NCBI RefSeq assembly: GCF_003008515.1
Contig: NZ_CP027668.1
Span: forward strand, 2,472,001 to 2,536,000
Direction: 5' to 3'
Length of the DNA: 64,000 nt
Source: Phreatobacter cathodiphilus
GTDB taxonomy: Bacteria > Pseudomonadota > Alphaproteobacteria > Rhizobiales > Phreatobacteraceae
The position numbers were made by a program, and so were the translations under genes. This document shows, one piece after another, positions 36,427 through 45,624 of this stretch (the first letter of the stretch is position 1; every line of letters starts with the position of its first letter). The notes below the pieces were generated by a model. That model was not told the DNA's origin. It did no database searches and was given only the letters and a program-made list of their open reading frames with translations.

Positions 36427-36876
36427 TCAGCGCACGGCGTAGCGCATGTAGCCGTTGAGGATCTGGCCGATCCAGGCGAGGCCGATGCCGAAGGCCACCG
36501 CCAGCATCGCGCCCGCGGCGATGCGGCCGGCATTGCCGCCTTCGAACAGCGCCGCGCCCTGCAGCGCCGGCCAGACGACCCATAGAACCAGGCCCGGGCC
36601 GACGAGGCCGAACAGGGTGCCGAAGGCGGCGCCCTTGACGATGCCGTCGCGGCCCCAGCGGTCCCAGATCAGGATGAAGAGAAGGCCCCAGAGCCCGCCG
36701 ATGATGGCCGGCTGGGTGAGGCCGGGGAGGCTCGCCGGCAACGGCGCCCGCATCGGGAAGAGCTGGACGGCGGCCATGCCGGCCTGACCCATCAGCCAGA
36801 TGGCGCCCTGGAGCGCGAGGATCACGGCCAGCGCCCCGACGACGAAGCCGAAGGAGAGACGGGCGAGGACGTACAT
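36427..36876 (-). CDS. Small four-helix membrane protein, function unknown
   Basis: The 149-aa protein has about four transmembrane segments (FVVGALAVILALQGAIWLMG, IIGGLWGLLFILIWDRW, TLFGLVGPGLVLWVVWPAL and AAGAMLAVAFGIGLAWIGQI). No conserved catalytic motif is seen, and I do not recognise the family. It is convergent with the EamA transporter and is followed on its 5' side by a repeat-rich gap. Confidence 0.7.
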   Translation of the reverse strand: MYVLARLSFGFVVGALAVILALQGAIWLMGQAGMAAVQLFPMRAPLPASLPGLTQPAIIGGLWGLLFILIWDRWGRDGIVKGAAFGTLFGLVGPGLVLWVVWPALQGAALFEGGNAGRIAAGAMLAVAFGIGLAWIGQILNGYMRYAVR

Positions 36877-36960
36877 GGGTCAGGTTCCGGCGAATCGGTG
36901 TGGCCGAGTGTAGCGCAGGCCGGGGCGGGCGGGGTCTTTTGCAGGCGCGCCGCGTGACCA

Positions 36961-37090
36961 CCAAAGCCCCTCACCCTGCCCTCTCCCGCGTCGAGGCTGC
37001 GTGCCAACGGATGGGCTTGGCAGGGCCGACTGGAACGCAGCGCAACGTCGAAGCCCCCTCTCCCCGTCGGGGAGAGGGGATGGTGGGAGC
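36961..37090. repeat. Palindromic repeat cluster downstream of serA
   Basis: The core is CCCCTCTCCCCGTCGGGGAG followed by AGGGG (37055-37079), a near-perfect hairpin. A companion CCCTCACCCTGCCCTCTCCC arm lies about 70 bases to the left, and an inner GCTGCGT...ACGCAGC repeat is between them. Together they fill the gap between the serA stop and the four-helix protein and may act as a terminator. Confidence 0.6.
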
Positions 37091-37097
37091 ACACCCC

Positions 37098-38690
37098 TCA
37101 GAACGCCAGGCGCCGCGCCCGCTTCACCTGCGGGATCTCGTGGATCTTGCCGAGCAGCTCGTCGGAGATGCGCTCGTCCACCGCGACGAAGCAGATGGCG
37201 TCACCGCCTGGCTTGTCGCGGCCGAGGTTGAAGGTCGCGATGTTGACCCCGGCATCGCCCAGGAGCGAGCCGAACCGCCCGATGAAACCCGGCTTGTCGT
37301 CGTTGCGCACATAGAGCATGTGCGGAGCGAATTCCGCGTCCATGGCGATGGCGCGGATCTCGACGATGCGCGGCTTGCCGTCGGCGAGCACCGTGCCGGC
37401 GGCGTGGCGCGGCATGTCCTCGGCCTCCACCGTGATCATGATGCGGCTCTCGAGATTGCCGCCGGGCGCCTCGCGCTTCACCTCATCCACCGTGATGCCC
37501 TTGTCGTTGGCGATCGGCACGGCGTTGACCATGTTGATGTCGGAGAGGAAGGGCCGCAGCACGCCGGTCACCGCCGCGGCGGTGAGCGGGCGCACGTTGA
37601 GGTCGGCGACCTTGCCTTCGTACTCGATGCGGATGCCCTTGATCGGGGCTTCCGTGAGCTGGCCGAGGAAGGAGCCGAGCCGCTCGGCGAGCGCCACGAA
37701 GGGGCGCAGCTTCGGCGCGTCCTCGGCGGAAATCGACGGGAAGTTCACCGCATTGGTGATCGCCCCCGACAGGAGGTAGTCGGACATCTGCTCGGCCACC
37801 TGCAGGGCGACGTTCTCCTGCGCCTCGGTGGTCGCGGCGCCGAGGTGCGGAGTGCAGATGACGTTCGGATGGCCGAACAGCGGGTTGGCGGTTGCCGGTT
37901 CCTCGGAGAAGACGTCGAAGGCCGCGCCCGCCACATGGCCGGAATCCAGCGCCTCGCGCAGCGCCTGCTCGTCGACGAGGCCGCCGCGGGCGCAGTTGAT
38001 GATCCGCACGCCCTTCTTGGTCTTCGCCAGCGCCTCGCGGGAGAGGACGTTCTTCGTCTGCGCCGTCATCGGCACGTGCAGCGTGATGAAGTCGGCACGG
38101 CGGAGCAGGTCCTCGAGCTCGACCTTCTCGACACCGATGGACACGGCGCGCTCCGGCGACAGGTAGGGATCGAAGGCGATGACCTTCATCTTGAGGCCGA
38201 GCGCCCTGTCGGCGACGATGGAGCCGATGTTGCCGCAGCCGATGACGCCGAGCGTCTTCGAGGTCAGCTCGACGCCCATGTACTTGTTCTTCTCCCAGAG
38301 GCCGGCCTGCGTGGTCCGGTCGGCGTCGGGGATCTGCCGGGCGATGGCGAACATCATCGCGATGGCATGCTCGGCGGTGGTGATCGAATTGCCGAAGGGC
38401 GTGTTCATCACGATGATGCCCTTGGCCGTCGCGGCGGGAATGTCGACGTTGTCGACACCGATGCCGGCGCGGCCGATCACCTTGAGCCTCTTGGCGTTGG
38501 CGAGGATCGCCGGCGTCACCTTGCTCGCCGAGCGGATGGCGAGGCCGTCATAGTCGCCGATGATCGCGGCGAGCTTGTCCTTGTCCTTGCCCAGGGCCGG
38601 CTGGAAGTCGACTTCGATGCCGCGATCCTTGAAGATCTGGACGGCGGCGGGCGACAGGGCGTCGGAAATGAGAACGCGGGGTTTGGTCAT
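37098..38690 (-). CDS. serA: D-3-phosphoglycerate dehydrogenase, long type
   Basis: This enzyme oxidises 3-phosphoglycerate to 3-phosphohydroxypyruvate, the first step of serine synthesis. The 530-aa protein is the long type with an extra substrate-binding (ASB) domain. The Rossmann motif is LGVIGCGNIGSIVADRALGL, the catalytic part includes INCARGGLVDEQAL and CTPHLGAATTEAQENVALQV (catalytic His), and the C-terminal ACT domain (about 455-530) is NDKPGFIGRFGSLLGDAGVN. The start at 38690 is fixed by the conserved KPRVLISDALS. serC lies 247 bases upstream on the same strand, separated by palindromes. A second, short-type paralogue is at 53318-54604. Confidence 0.96.
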   Translation of the reverse strand: MTKPRVLISDALSPAAVQIFKDRGIEVDFQPALGKDKDKLAAIIGDYDGLAIRSASKVTPAILANAKRLKVIGRAGIGVDNVDIPAATAKGIIVMNTPFGNSITTAEHAIAMMFAIARQIPDADRTTQAGLWEKNKYMGVELTSKTLGVIGCGNIGSIVADRALGLKMKVIAFDPYLSPERAVSIGVEKVELEDLLRRADFITLHVPMTAQTKNVLSREALAKTKKGVRIINCARGGLVDEQALREALDSGHVAGAAFDVFSEEPATANPLFGHPNVICTPHLGAATTEAQENVALQVAEQMSDYLLSGAITNAVNFPSISAEDAPKLRPFVALAERLGSFLGQLTEAPIKGIRIEYEGKVADLNVRPLTAAAVTGVLRPFLSDINMVNAVPIANDKGITVDEVKREAPGGNLESRIMITVEAEDMPRHAAGTVLADGKPRIVEIRAIAMDAEFAPHMLYVRNDDKPGFIGRFGSLLGDAGVNIATFNLGRDKPGGDAICFVAVDERISDELLGKIHEIPQVKRARRLAF

Positions 38691-38710
38691 GGGGTCATGC
38701 TCCGCATGAG

Positions 38711-38925
38711 CCTCTCCGCATCGGGAGAGGGAGCGCCGTGGGGCGCGAAAAAAGAAGGAACGGCTCCGACCGACCCTCTCCCCTTGTGGGAGAGGGTGGC
38801 TGCGGAGCAGCCGGATGAGGGGCAGTCGCATAGGCAAGCGCAGCGCCCGGTCACGGGTGAGGACGGGGGCATCCCCCCTGACCCGCCCGCTGCCGCGGGC
38901 ACCCTCTCCCGCAGGGGGAGAGGGT
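38711..38925. repeat. Three palindromic repeats between serC and serA
   Basis: Three hairpins of the same CCTCTCC/GGAGAGG family lie in a 247-base gap: CCTCTCC-GCATC-GGGAGAGG (38711-38730), ACCCTCTCCC...GGGAGAGGGT (38773-38797) and ACCCTCTCCC-GCAGG-GGGAGAGGGT (38901-38925). In the serC-serA message they could stabilise the upstream RNA or limit read-through. No coding frame in the gap is credible. Confidence 0.7.
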
Positions 38926-38937
38926 TTATCGGCAGCC

Positions 38938-40113
<1,176 letters not shown>

Positions 40114-40121
40114 TTGGATCT

Positions 40122-40175
40122 CCATCCTCACAGATGGGCGTGCCCCGTTGGGGGGGCATGTCCCGCCGACCGGGA
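40122..40175 (-). ncRNA. Structured leader of serC (candidate serC RNA motif)
   Basis: Three hairpins sit side by side just upstream of serC: TCCCG-N5-CGGGA (40161-40165 with 40171-40175), TGCCCC-N6-GGGGCA (40141-40146 with 40153-40158) and CCATC-N6-GATGG (40122-40126 with 40133-40137). The last ends next to the ribosome-binding site. A conserved serC leader motif with consecutive hairpins has been described in alphaproteobacteria, and this may be a member; I could not compare it with the covariance model. Confidence 0.5.
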
Positions 40176-40241
40176 TAGGCGCATGCGGCCCTCCGGTCAA
40201 GGATCACGAGGGAGCGCCGAAGCGTGCCCACGCCCTGCCCC

Positions 40242-40955
40242 TCACTCCCCCATCAGCGCCTCCAGCCGCTCGACGGCGTAATTCTCGCCCACCGAAAAGG
40301 CCAGGATTCGGGAGATGTGGGTGCGCGGCAGGCCCGTCTCGGCCGCATAGGCGTTCACCGCGGCCTGCACCTTTTTCAGATCCGCCTTGGAGGTCGGGTC
40401 GGCGGCGATGTCGAGGCCGGCGTCGCGCAAGGCCGCCACCATGTCCTGCGAGGTGACGAAGCCGTCCCAGCCGATGAAGCGGAGAAAATACTGGCCGGTC
40501 TTGCCGCCGAGGCGGGCGCCGCGTTTGCCCAAGAGGTCGAGGAGCCCGATCTGGTCGTCCGCCGGCCAGCCGGCGAGGAAGGCGCCGAACGAGCCGTGCT
40601 CTTTGGCGATGGCGCCGACGAAACCGGCATTCTCGCGCACCGATTTGATCTTCTGCGGGTTCTTCACGATGCGGCCGTCGCGGGCGAGATCGTGCCAGAA
40701 CTCGTCGGGCTGGAAGGACAGCGCCTGCGGCACGAAGCCGAGAAAGGCCTCCTCGAAGCCCGGCCACTTCTTCTCGATGACGCCCCAGACGAAGCCGGCG
40801 CAGAAGATGCGCTTCGTCATTTCGGCGAGGACGCGATCGTCCGTCACCGTGGCGAGGGCGGAGCGGTCCGGCACGGCCGGCAGCAGGCTCGCGAGCACCG
40901 CCTCGCCGCCCTTGCGGCGCGCGGCGCGGGCGCGGATCGTCTCGAATGCGGTCAT
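40242..40955 (-). CDS. DNA-3-methyladenine glycosylase I-like protein
   Basis: This 237-aa protein resembles the Tag (helix-hairpin-helix) glycosylases that remove 3-methyladenine from DNA. Matching parts are FCAGFVWGVIEKKWPGFEEAF, split around residue 60-75, and then KNPQKIKSVRENAGFVGAIAKEHGSFGAFL. GQYFLRFIGWDGFVTSQDMV follows near residue 150. The Cys/His zinc ligands of classical Tag are not obvious, so this is a divergent subgroup common in Hyphomicrobiales. ATG 40955 follows a GAGGGGGAA site; the frame upstream to 41039 is not family-like. Confidence 0.82.
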   Translation of the reverse strand: MTAFETIRARAARRKGGEAVLASLLPAVPDRSALATVTDDRVLAEMTKRIFCAGFVWGVIEKKWPGFEEAFLGFVPQALSFQPDEFWHDLARDGRIVKNPQKIKSVRENAGFVGAIAKEHGSFGAFLAGWPADDQIGLLDLLGKRGARLGGKTGQYFLRFIGWDGFVTSQDMVAALRDAGLDIAADPTSKADLKKVQAAVNAYAAETGLPRTHISRILAFSVGENYAVERLEALMGE

Positions 40956-41057
40956 GGTTTCCCCCTCGGGCGTCTCATCCCACGCCGAAAGGCCGGGGCG
41001 TGGCAAGAGCCGCGGAGCGAAGGGGCTGGATGGCCCCACCCGCTCACGCCGTCCTCG

Positions 41058-42482
41058 TCACGCCCCCGCCGGCAGCGCGTAGGGGCTCTTGTCGCGGGCG
41101 ATGAAGGACCCCGCCCCCATGGCGCCGACGACCTTGCCGTCGTCCACCACGGTCCTGCCCTTGGCGATGGTCATCACCGGCCAGCCGGTGACGGCGAAGC
41201 CTTCCCACGGCGTGTAGTCCGACCCGTGGTGCAGGATCTCCTGGCGGATCGTCTCCTTCCGGTTCGGGTCCCAGAGCACGATGTCGGCATCCGCCCCCAC
41301 CGCGATCGTGCCCTTTTTCGGGTAGAGGCCGTAGAGCTTGGCGTGGTTGGTCGAGGTCAGCGCCACGAACTCGTTCATGGTGATGCGGCCCTTGGACACC
41401 CCTTCCGACCAGAGCACCGGCATGCGCGTCTCCACGCCCGGCAGGCCGTTCGGCACCCACTTGAAGGAGGTGCGGCCCTTCTCGTTCAGCTTGCCGCGCG
41501 GGCTGTCGTAGAAGAACGGGCAATGGTCGGAGGAGAAGGTCTGGAACACGCCCTGTTTCAGCCCTTCCCAGATGGCCTTCTGGCTGTCGGTGTCGCGCGG
41601 CGGCGGCGAGCAGACATATTTGGCGCCCGACATGTCCATGTTCAGGCCCTTCATGTCGTCCTCGGTCAGGGTGATGTATTGCGGGCAGGTCTCGGCATAG
41701 ACCTTGAGGCCGCGCTGGCGGGCCCAGCGGATCTGCTCCATCGCCTCGCGGCCGGAGACGTGGACGATCATGATCGGCACGTCGAGCAGTTCGGCATGGC
41801 TGATGGCGCGGTGGGTGGCCTCCCGCTCGATCACCTGGGGGCGCGACGGGCCGTGATAATAGGGCGCGGTCTTGCCGGCCGCCTCCAGCCGCTCGGTCAG
41901 GAACTTGATGTTGTCGTAGCCCTCGGCATGAACCATGACGAGCGCCTGCTCGCGACGCGCCACGTCGAAGACCTCCAGCAACTGGCGGTCGGAGAGCACG
42001 AGGTCGTCGTAGGTCATGAAGACCTTGAACGAGGTGCAGCCGTCGGCGAAGAGCGCGGGAAGCTCCTGGTTCAAGACGGTCGGCGTCGGGTCGGACACCA
42101 CGAGGTGGAAGCCGTAGTCGATATAGGCCTTGCCCTCGGCCTTCCTGTGATAGTCGCTGACGCAGGCGCGCAGGCTCTCGCCCTTCACCTGCATGGCGAA
42201 GGGGATGATGGTGGTGTTGCCGCCGGCCGCCGCCGAGCGCGTACCGCTCTCGAAACCGTCGGCCATGGTCACGTCCGGGCCGGAGGGCTGGTCGAGATGG
42301 ACGTGGCTGTCGATGCCGCCGGGCATGACGATGAGGCCCGAGGCATCGATTGTCCGGGCCGCCTCGGTGATGGTTTCGGCGAGCAGGGCCACCTTGCCGT
42401 TCTTGATGCCGACGTCGCAGCGGATCGTGTCGGAGGCCGTGACGACGGTGCCGCCGCGGATGGCGAGGTCGATATCGAGCAT
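41058..42482 (-). CDS. hydA: Dihydropyrimidinase / D-hydantoinase
   Basis: The enzyme opens the ring of dihydrouracil, dihydrothymine or hydantoins in pyrimidine catabolism. The 474-aa amidohydrolase has the metal-binding GGIDSHVHLDQPSG motif, the bridging carboxylated lysine in CTSFKVFMTYDDL, further His ligands in MVHAEGYDNI and IVHVSGREAM, and the catalytic Asp in SSDHCPFFYDSPRG. All are intact. The ATG at 42482 begins MLDIDLAIRGGTVV. The gene is alone; the partners of the pathway (PydA, PydC) are not in the window. The gap upstream holds a CtrA-type box and a small RNA candidate on the other strand. Confidence 0.95.
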   Translation of the reverse strand: MLDIDLAIRGGTVVTASDTIRCDVGIKNGKVALLAETITEAARTIDASGLIVMPGGIDSHVHLDQPSGPDVTMADGFESGTRSAAAGGNTTIIPFAMQVKGESLRACVSDYHRKAEGKAYIDYGFHLVVSDPTPTVLNQELPALFADGCTSFKVFMTYDDLVLSDRQLLEVFDVARREQALVMVHAEGYDNIKFLTERLEAAGKTAPYYHGPSRPQVIEREATHRAISHAELLDVPIMIVHVSGREAMEQIRWARQRGLKVYAETCPQYITLTEDDMKGLNMDMSGAKYVCSPPPRDTDSQKAIWEGLKQGVFQTFSSDHCPFFYDSPRGKLNEKGRTSFKWVPNGLPGVETRMPVLWSEGVSKGRITMNEFVALTSTNHAKLYGLYPKKGTIAVGADADIVLWDPNRKETIRQEILHHGSDYTPWEGFAVTGWPVMTIAKGRTVVDDGKVVGAMGAGSFIARDKSPYALPAGA

Positions 42483-42636
42483 GAGACGGGTCCCCGGAAG
42501 GTCTCGGTTGCGGCGCTGGGCGCAGCGACCGAGGCACCGCATTTTCCGCCGTCCGTCAAGCCCGCGGACCCGTCGCTCCTTGCCCGCGCGAACCGCATGC
42601 TGCGGCGCGAAGAATCGCCCCCTGCACCGGCGCAGG

Positions 42637-42652
42637 TTAACTCAGGGTTAAC
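42637..42652 (+). promoter_or_regulatory. CtrA binding site (full TTAA-N7-TTAAC box)
   Basis: TTAA-CTCAGGG-TTAAC matches the CtrA consensus at every fixed position, and the flanking bases extend it to an inverted repeat (GGTTAA...TTAACC, 42635-42653). A TTTATC hexamer at 42661-42666 could be the -10 element, which would place the box over the -35 region, the usual place for activation. The predicted start of transcription, near 42672, is just before the small RNA hairpins. Confidence 0.7.
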
Positions 42653-42669
42653 CTTTCTCCTTTATCAAG

Positions 42670-42767
42670 GAAATCGTTCAGTTCGCTGGACGCGAGTGGC
42701 TCCTGTCCACTCTGTTTGACGCCTCCCTGTATTCCACTTCAAGGCCGCCTCCGGGCGGCCTTTTTTT
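42670..42767 (+). ncRNA. Candidate CtrA-controlled small RNA
   Basis: About 98 bases contain three hairpins in a row. Hairpin 1 (42675-42692) is CGTTCAG-TTCG-CTGGACG, seven pairs with a UUCG tetraloop. Hairpin 2 (42694-42712) is GAGTGG-CTCCTGT-CCACTC, six pairs with an anti-Shine-Dalgarno CUCCU in its loop. A single-stranded stretch with GCCTCCCTG follows, and then an intrinsic terminator. No start codon with a ribosome-binding site is present. A loop-exposed CUCCU is the feature that alphaproteobacterial trans-acting sRNAs use to block ribosome-binding sites. It could be related to CcnA- or EcpR1-type cell-cycle sRNAs; I could not test this. Confidence 0.6.
42741..42767 (+). terminator. Rho-independent terminator of the small RNA
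   Basis: AAGGCCGCC and GGCGGCCTT form a nine-base stem with a TCCG loop, followed by seven Ts ending at 42767. It is too far from hydA (which runs the other way) and before rcdA, so it must end a plus-strand transcript that starts inside the gap. Confidence 0.9.
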
Positions 42768-42998
42768 GTCCGCGCACCGGCCGCCGATACAGGCCGCCTT
42801 GGCAGCGCCGCGATTTCGTCGTCTGATGACCTCGAGGCCATCCGGCTGTCCCGTCGCGGGACGGCCCGGGCTGGCACCGCCCTTGCTGCATCGAGCCGAG
42901 AGCTGCCTGCCGTCCTCCCGTTTACCTTTCCTTAAGCAAAAGCTTTACAGGAGCGCGGGTACGGCGGCACACACGGGTCCTGAGGGAGTTGTTGCGTG

Positions 42999-43529
42999 AT
43001 GTCGCATGAGAGCGTTCCGTCCATGGCCGAGCCGACAGTCGCCTTCGGGGCGCGCCTCGCCAGTTCCCCCGCCTTCAAGGACCTGTTCCGCGACGGTATG
43101 AGCCTCGTGGAGGAGACGGCCGCCTATCTCGACGGCCCCGGCCGCGAGGAGAGCCGCGCCCTCGACCGCGGGCCGGCCCTCGCCTACGCCACCGAGAGCA
43201 TGCGCCTGACCACCCGCCTGATGCAGCTCGCCTCCTGGCTGCTGCTGCAGCGCGCGGTCAACGAGGGCGAACTCACCCAGGAACAGGCGGCGCAGGAAAA
43301 GTCCAAGGTGCGCCTGTCCTCCGTCGGCGCGCCGACCCCGGCCTCCATCATCGACGAACTGCCGCCCTCGCTCGGCGTGCTGATCGGCAAGGCCATGCGG
43401 CTGCAGGAGCGCATCGTCCACATGGACCGGGTGCTGTTCTCGCAGCAGGCGGCCGAGGCCGAGGCCCAGGTCAACCCCATTTCCGGCCAGATCGACCTTC
43501 TGGCGAGCGCTTTCGGCATCCGTCGCTGA
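42999..43529 (+). CDS. rcdA: RcdA-like protein (DUF1465), adaptor for CtrA degradation
   Basis: The 176-aa protein matches DUF1465 from end to end: FRDGMSLVEETAAYLDGPGR, then LTTRLMQLASWLLLQRAVNE and IGKAMRLQERIVHMDRVL. In Caulobacter RcdA is an adaptor that helps ClpXP deliver CtrA to degradation at the pole, and it folds as a three-helix bundle. ATG 42999 is preceded by a GAGGGAG site; a GTG at 42996 is directly adjacent. A divergent half-matching CtrA box (TTTA-N7-TTAAG, about 42922-42937) lies closer to the gene than the perfect box at 42637. The control of rcdA by CtrA is plausible but unproven here. Confidence 0.85.
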   Translation: MSHESVPSMAEPTVAFGARLASSPAFKDLFRDGMSLVEETAAYLDGPGREESRALDRGPALAYATESMRLTTRLMQLASWLLLQRAVNEGELTQEQAAQEKSKVRLSSVGAPTPASIIDELPPSLGVLIGKAMRLQERIVHMDRVLFSQQAAEAEAQVNPISGQIDLLASAFGIRR

Positions 43530-43538
43530 TCACCGGTC

Positions 43539-43563
43539 CGGCACGCTGGATTTCAGCGTGCCG
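43539..43563. terminator. Hairpin after rcdA
   Basis: CGGCACGCTG and CAGCGTGCCG form a ten-base perfect stem around a GATTT loop, ten bases after the rcdA stop. There is no T run. It may separate rcdA from yebC or protect the rcdA message. Confidence 0.55.
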
Positions 43564-43660
43564 CCCGCCTATAAGTCGCGCCGACCTGTAGCCGGCGCTC
43601 TGCGCGGCGCGCTTTTCGACTGCGCCCCCGACACCGGCTGACCACCGCCGAGAGGGGCAT

Positions 43661-44407
43661 ATGGCCGGGCATTCACAGTTCAAGAACATCATGCACCGCA
43701 AGGGCCGCCAGGATGCGGCCCGTTCGAAGCTGTTCGGCAAGCTGGCGCGCGAAATCACCGTGGCGGCCAAGATGGGCCAGCCGGACCCGGCCATGAACCC
43801 GCGCCTGCGCGCCGCCATTCTCGCGGCCCGCGCCGAGAACATGACCAAGGACACGATCCAGCGGGCGATCAACAAGGCCACCGCCGGCGACGGCGAGAAC
43901 TACGACGAGATCCGCTACGAGGGCTATGGGCCCGGCGGCGTCGCCGTCATCGTCGAAGCGCTGACCGACAACCGCAACCGTACCGCCTCGGAGGTGCGCT
44001 CCTACTTCACCAAGTCCGGCGGCAACCTCGCCGAGACCGGCGCCGTCTCCTTCATGTTCGACCGGGTCGGCACCATCGAGTTCGCCGCCGACAAGGCCTC
44101 CGCCGACGACATGCTGGAAGCCGCCATCGAGGCCGGCGCCGAAGACGTCGTCTCCTCCGAGACCGGTCACGAGATCACCACCGCCGCCGACGCCCTCGCC
44201 GAGGTGGCGAAGGCCCTCGAGGCGAAGTTCGGCGAACCGAACAAGACCGCGCTCACCTGGAAGCCGCAGACCGCCGTCGCCGTCGACGACGAGACCGGCG
44301 AGAAGCTGCTGCGCCTGATGGACAATCTCGACGAGAACGACGACGTGCAGAACGTCTATTCGAACTTCGAGCTGTCCGAGGCGCTCATGGCGAAGATGGC
44401 CGGCTGA
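43661..44407 (+). CDS. YebC/PmpR-family transcriptional regulator
   Basis: The 248-aa protein has the family's start [20 protein letters not shown] and the central [34 protein letters not shown] (written here in two overlapping pieces of the family: [11 protein letters not shown] and [19 protein letters not shown]), then [20 protein letters not shown]. YebC proteins bind DNA or ribosomes; the recently proposed role is in translation of proline stretches, while older work assigned gene regulation. An AGAGGGGC site precedes the ATG. In many genomes yebC is followed by ruvC; here a secreted-protein gene and a TauE gene separate the two. Confidence 0.95.
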   Translation: MAGHSQFKNIMHRKGRQDAARSKLFGKLAREITVAAKMGQPDPAMNPRLRAAILAARAENMTKDTIQRAINKATAGDGENYDEIRYEGYGPGGVAVIVEALTDNRNRTASEVRSYFTKSGGNLAETGAVSFMFDRVGTIEFAADKASADDMLEAAIEAGAEDVVSSETGHEITTAADALAEVAKALEAKFGEPNKTALTWKPQTAVAVDDETGEKLLRLMDNLDENDDVQNVYSNFELSEALMAKMAG

Positions 44408-44488
44408 CGGTCCTTCGGCCGGCGGCCTGCTCCGCCGCCGGCTCAACCCGCGATACCCCGCGTAAACCCTTACAATTCGTTTCAGTTG

Positions 44489-44506
44489 CCGTTCATATCG
44501 GAACGG
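44489..44506. promoter_or_regulatory. Inverted repeat upstream of the secreted protein gene
   Basis: CCGTTC-ATATCG-GAACGG is a perfect six-base inverted repeat about 60 bases before the ATG at 44568. It may be an operator or part of the leader. Nothing identifies the protein that would bind it. Confidence 0.35.
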
Positions 44507-44567
44507 TACTATTCGACCAGTCCATGCGCCGCAGGAGACCCTGCCGGGCCGGACGGAGGGGTTTGAC

Positions 44568-45617
44568 ATGGTCAAGCAATTTGCGGCGGCAGCGGCCGCC
44601 ATCCTGTGTCTGACGGCGACAGCGTCGGCACAGTCGCCCGGCAATGCCGTGGTCTTCGCCATCTTCGAGAATCCGGAGCCGCATCACGGCTGCATCGTCA
44701 GCGAGCGCAACCGCGACGGCGGTTACGACAATCTCGTTCTGGGGCGCTGCGACAGCCCGGCTGCGCAATTCGTCTTCGACGAGCGGGCGAAACGCATCAG
44801 GCCGGCCGCGCGGCCGAACCTGTGCGTGGGTGATACGACAGGGGCGGGCGATGCGCCCTTCGACGCCATCCTGCGCGACTGCACGCCCGACGGCGTAGGC
44901 CAGTTCTACACCTACAACCGTGGCCGCCGGCTGATCGTGGCACTCACCGAGGACAACCGCGAGGAGCGCGACGGCTACTGCCTCTATGTCGGTCCGCAGC
45001 GCGGCCGGCGCACGGCCATCCTCGCCGAGCCCTGCCACCACCGCCGTCCGCGTGCCGCGCAGACGGCCTTCTTCATCACGCCGGCCAGTGCGGTCGGTGC
45101 TGCCGGCGCGGGCGCACCCGCATCGCCGCCTCCCCCGGCCGCACCCATGGCGTCCGACCCGCGTCCGCCGCAGGCGGCTCCGGCGTCCGGCCAGCTGACG
45201 CGCACGCCCTGGGGCCGGTCCGGCCCATGGACCATCGACGCCTCTTCGACGCCCGCCGGCTTCAGCACCTGCCGGGCCGTGCGGCAGAGCGACAGCGGCG
45301 AGATCCGCATCGGTCTCAACGCCCAGCTCGACATGACCATGTCGACCCCGGCCGACCGCGCCACGGCTCCTCCCGGAACCCGGGCCAACGTCGTGCTCCG
45401 CGCCGGCCGCGACCGGGAGACCGTGCCGGGCTCGGTCAATTCCGAGGGCCGGCTCGCCTTCACTGTCCCGCCGCCCATCGGCCGGACCATGGTCGAGACG
45501 AACTTGCGCGAGATGTTCGTCGAGGGCCCCGACGGCATGTCGGTGGTGCCGATCGCCGGATTCCGTGGACTCTGGGACGAGCTCAACGCCTGCGTCAGCG
45601 CGCAGGGGCGCCGCTGA
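44568..45617 (+). CDS. Secreted protein of unknown function
   Basis: The 349-aa protein has a clear signal peptide (VKQFAAAAAAILCLTATASAQ). The N-terminal domain (about 22-165) is rich in paired cysteines (HHGCIVSER, LGRCDSPAA, NLCVGD, ILRDCTPDG, DGYCLYVG, AEPCHH) and has the repeated FVFDERAKRI / YTYNRGRRL pattern of a beta-trefoil-like carbohydrate-binding fold. A Pro/Ala linker (about 175-205) leads to a C-terminal beta-rich domain with GPWTIDASSTPAGFSTCRAV. The layout suggests a periplasmic or extracellular binding protein. I do not recognise a named family. Confidence 0.75.
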   Translation: MVKQFAAAAAAILCLTATASAQSPGNAVVFAIFENPEPHHGCIVSERNRDGGYDNLVLGRCDSPAAQFVFDERAKRIRPAARPNLCVGDTTGAGDAPFDAILRDCTPDGVGQFYTYNRGRRLIVALTEDNREERDGYCLYVGPQRGRRTAILAEPCHHRRPRAAQTAFFITPASAVGAAGAGAPASPPPPAAPMASDPRPPQAAPASGQLTRTPWGRSGPWTIDASSTPAGFSTCRAVRQSDSGEIRIGLNAQLDMTMSTPADRATAPPGTRANVVLRAGRDRETVPGSVNSEGRLAFTVPPPIGRTMVETNLREMFVEGPDGMSVVPIAGFRGLWDELNACVSAQGRR

Positions 45618-45624
45618 GCCTCGC

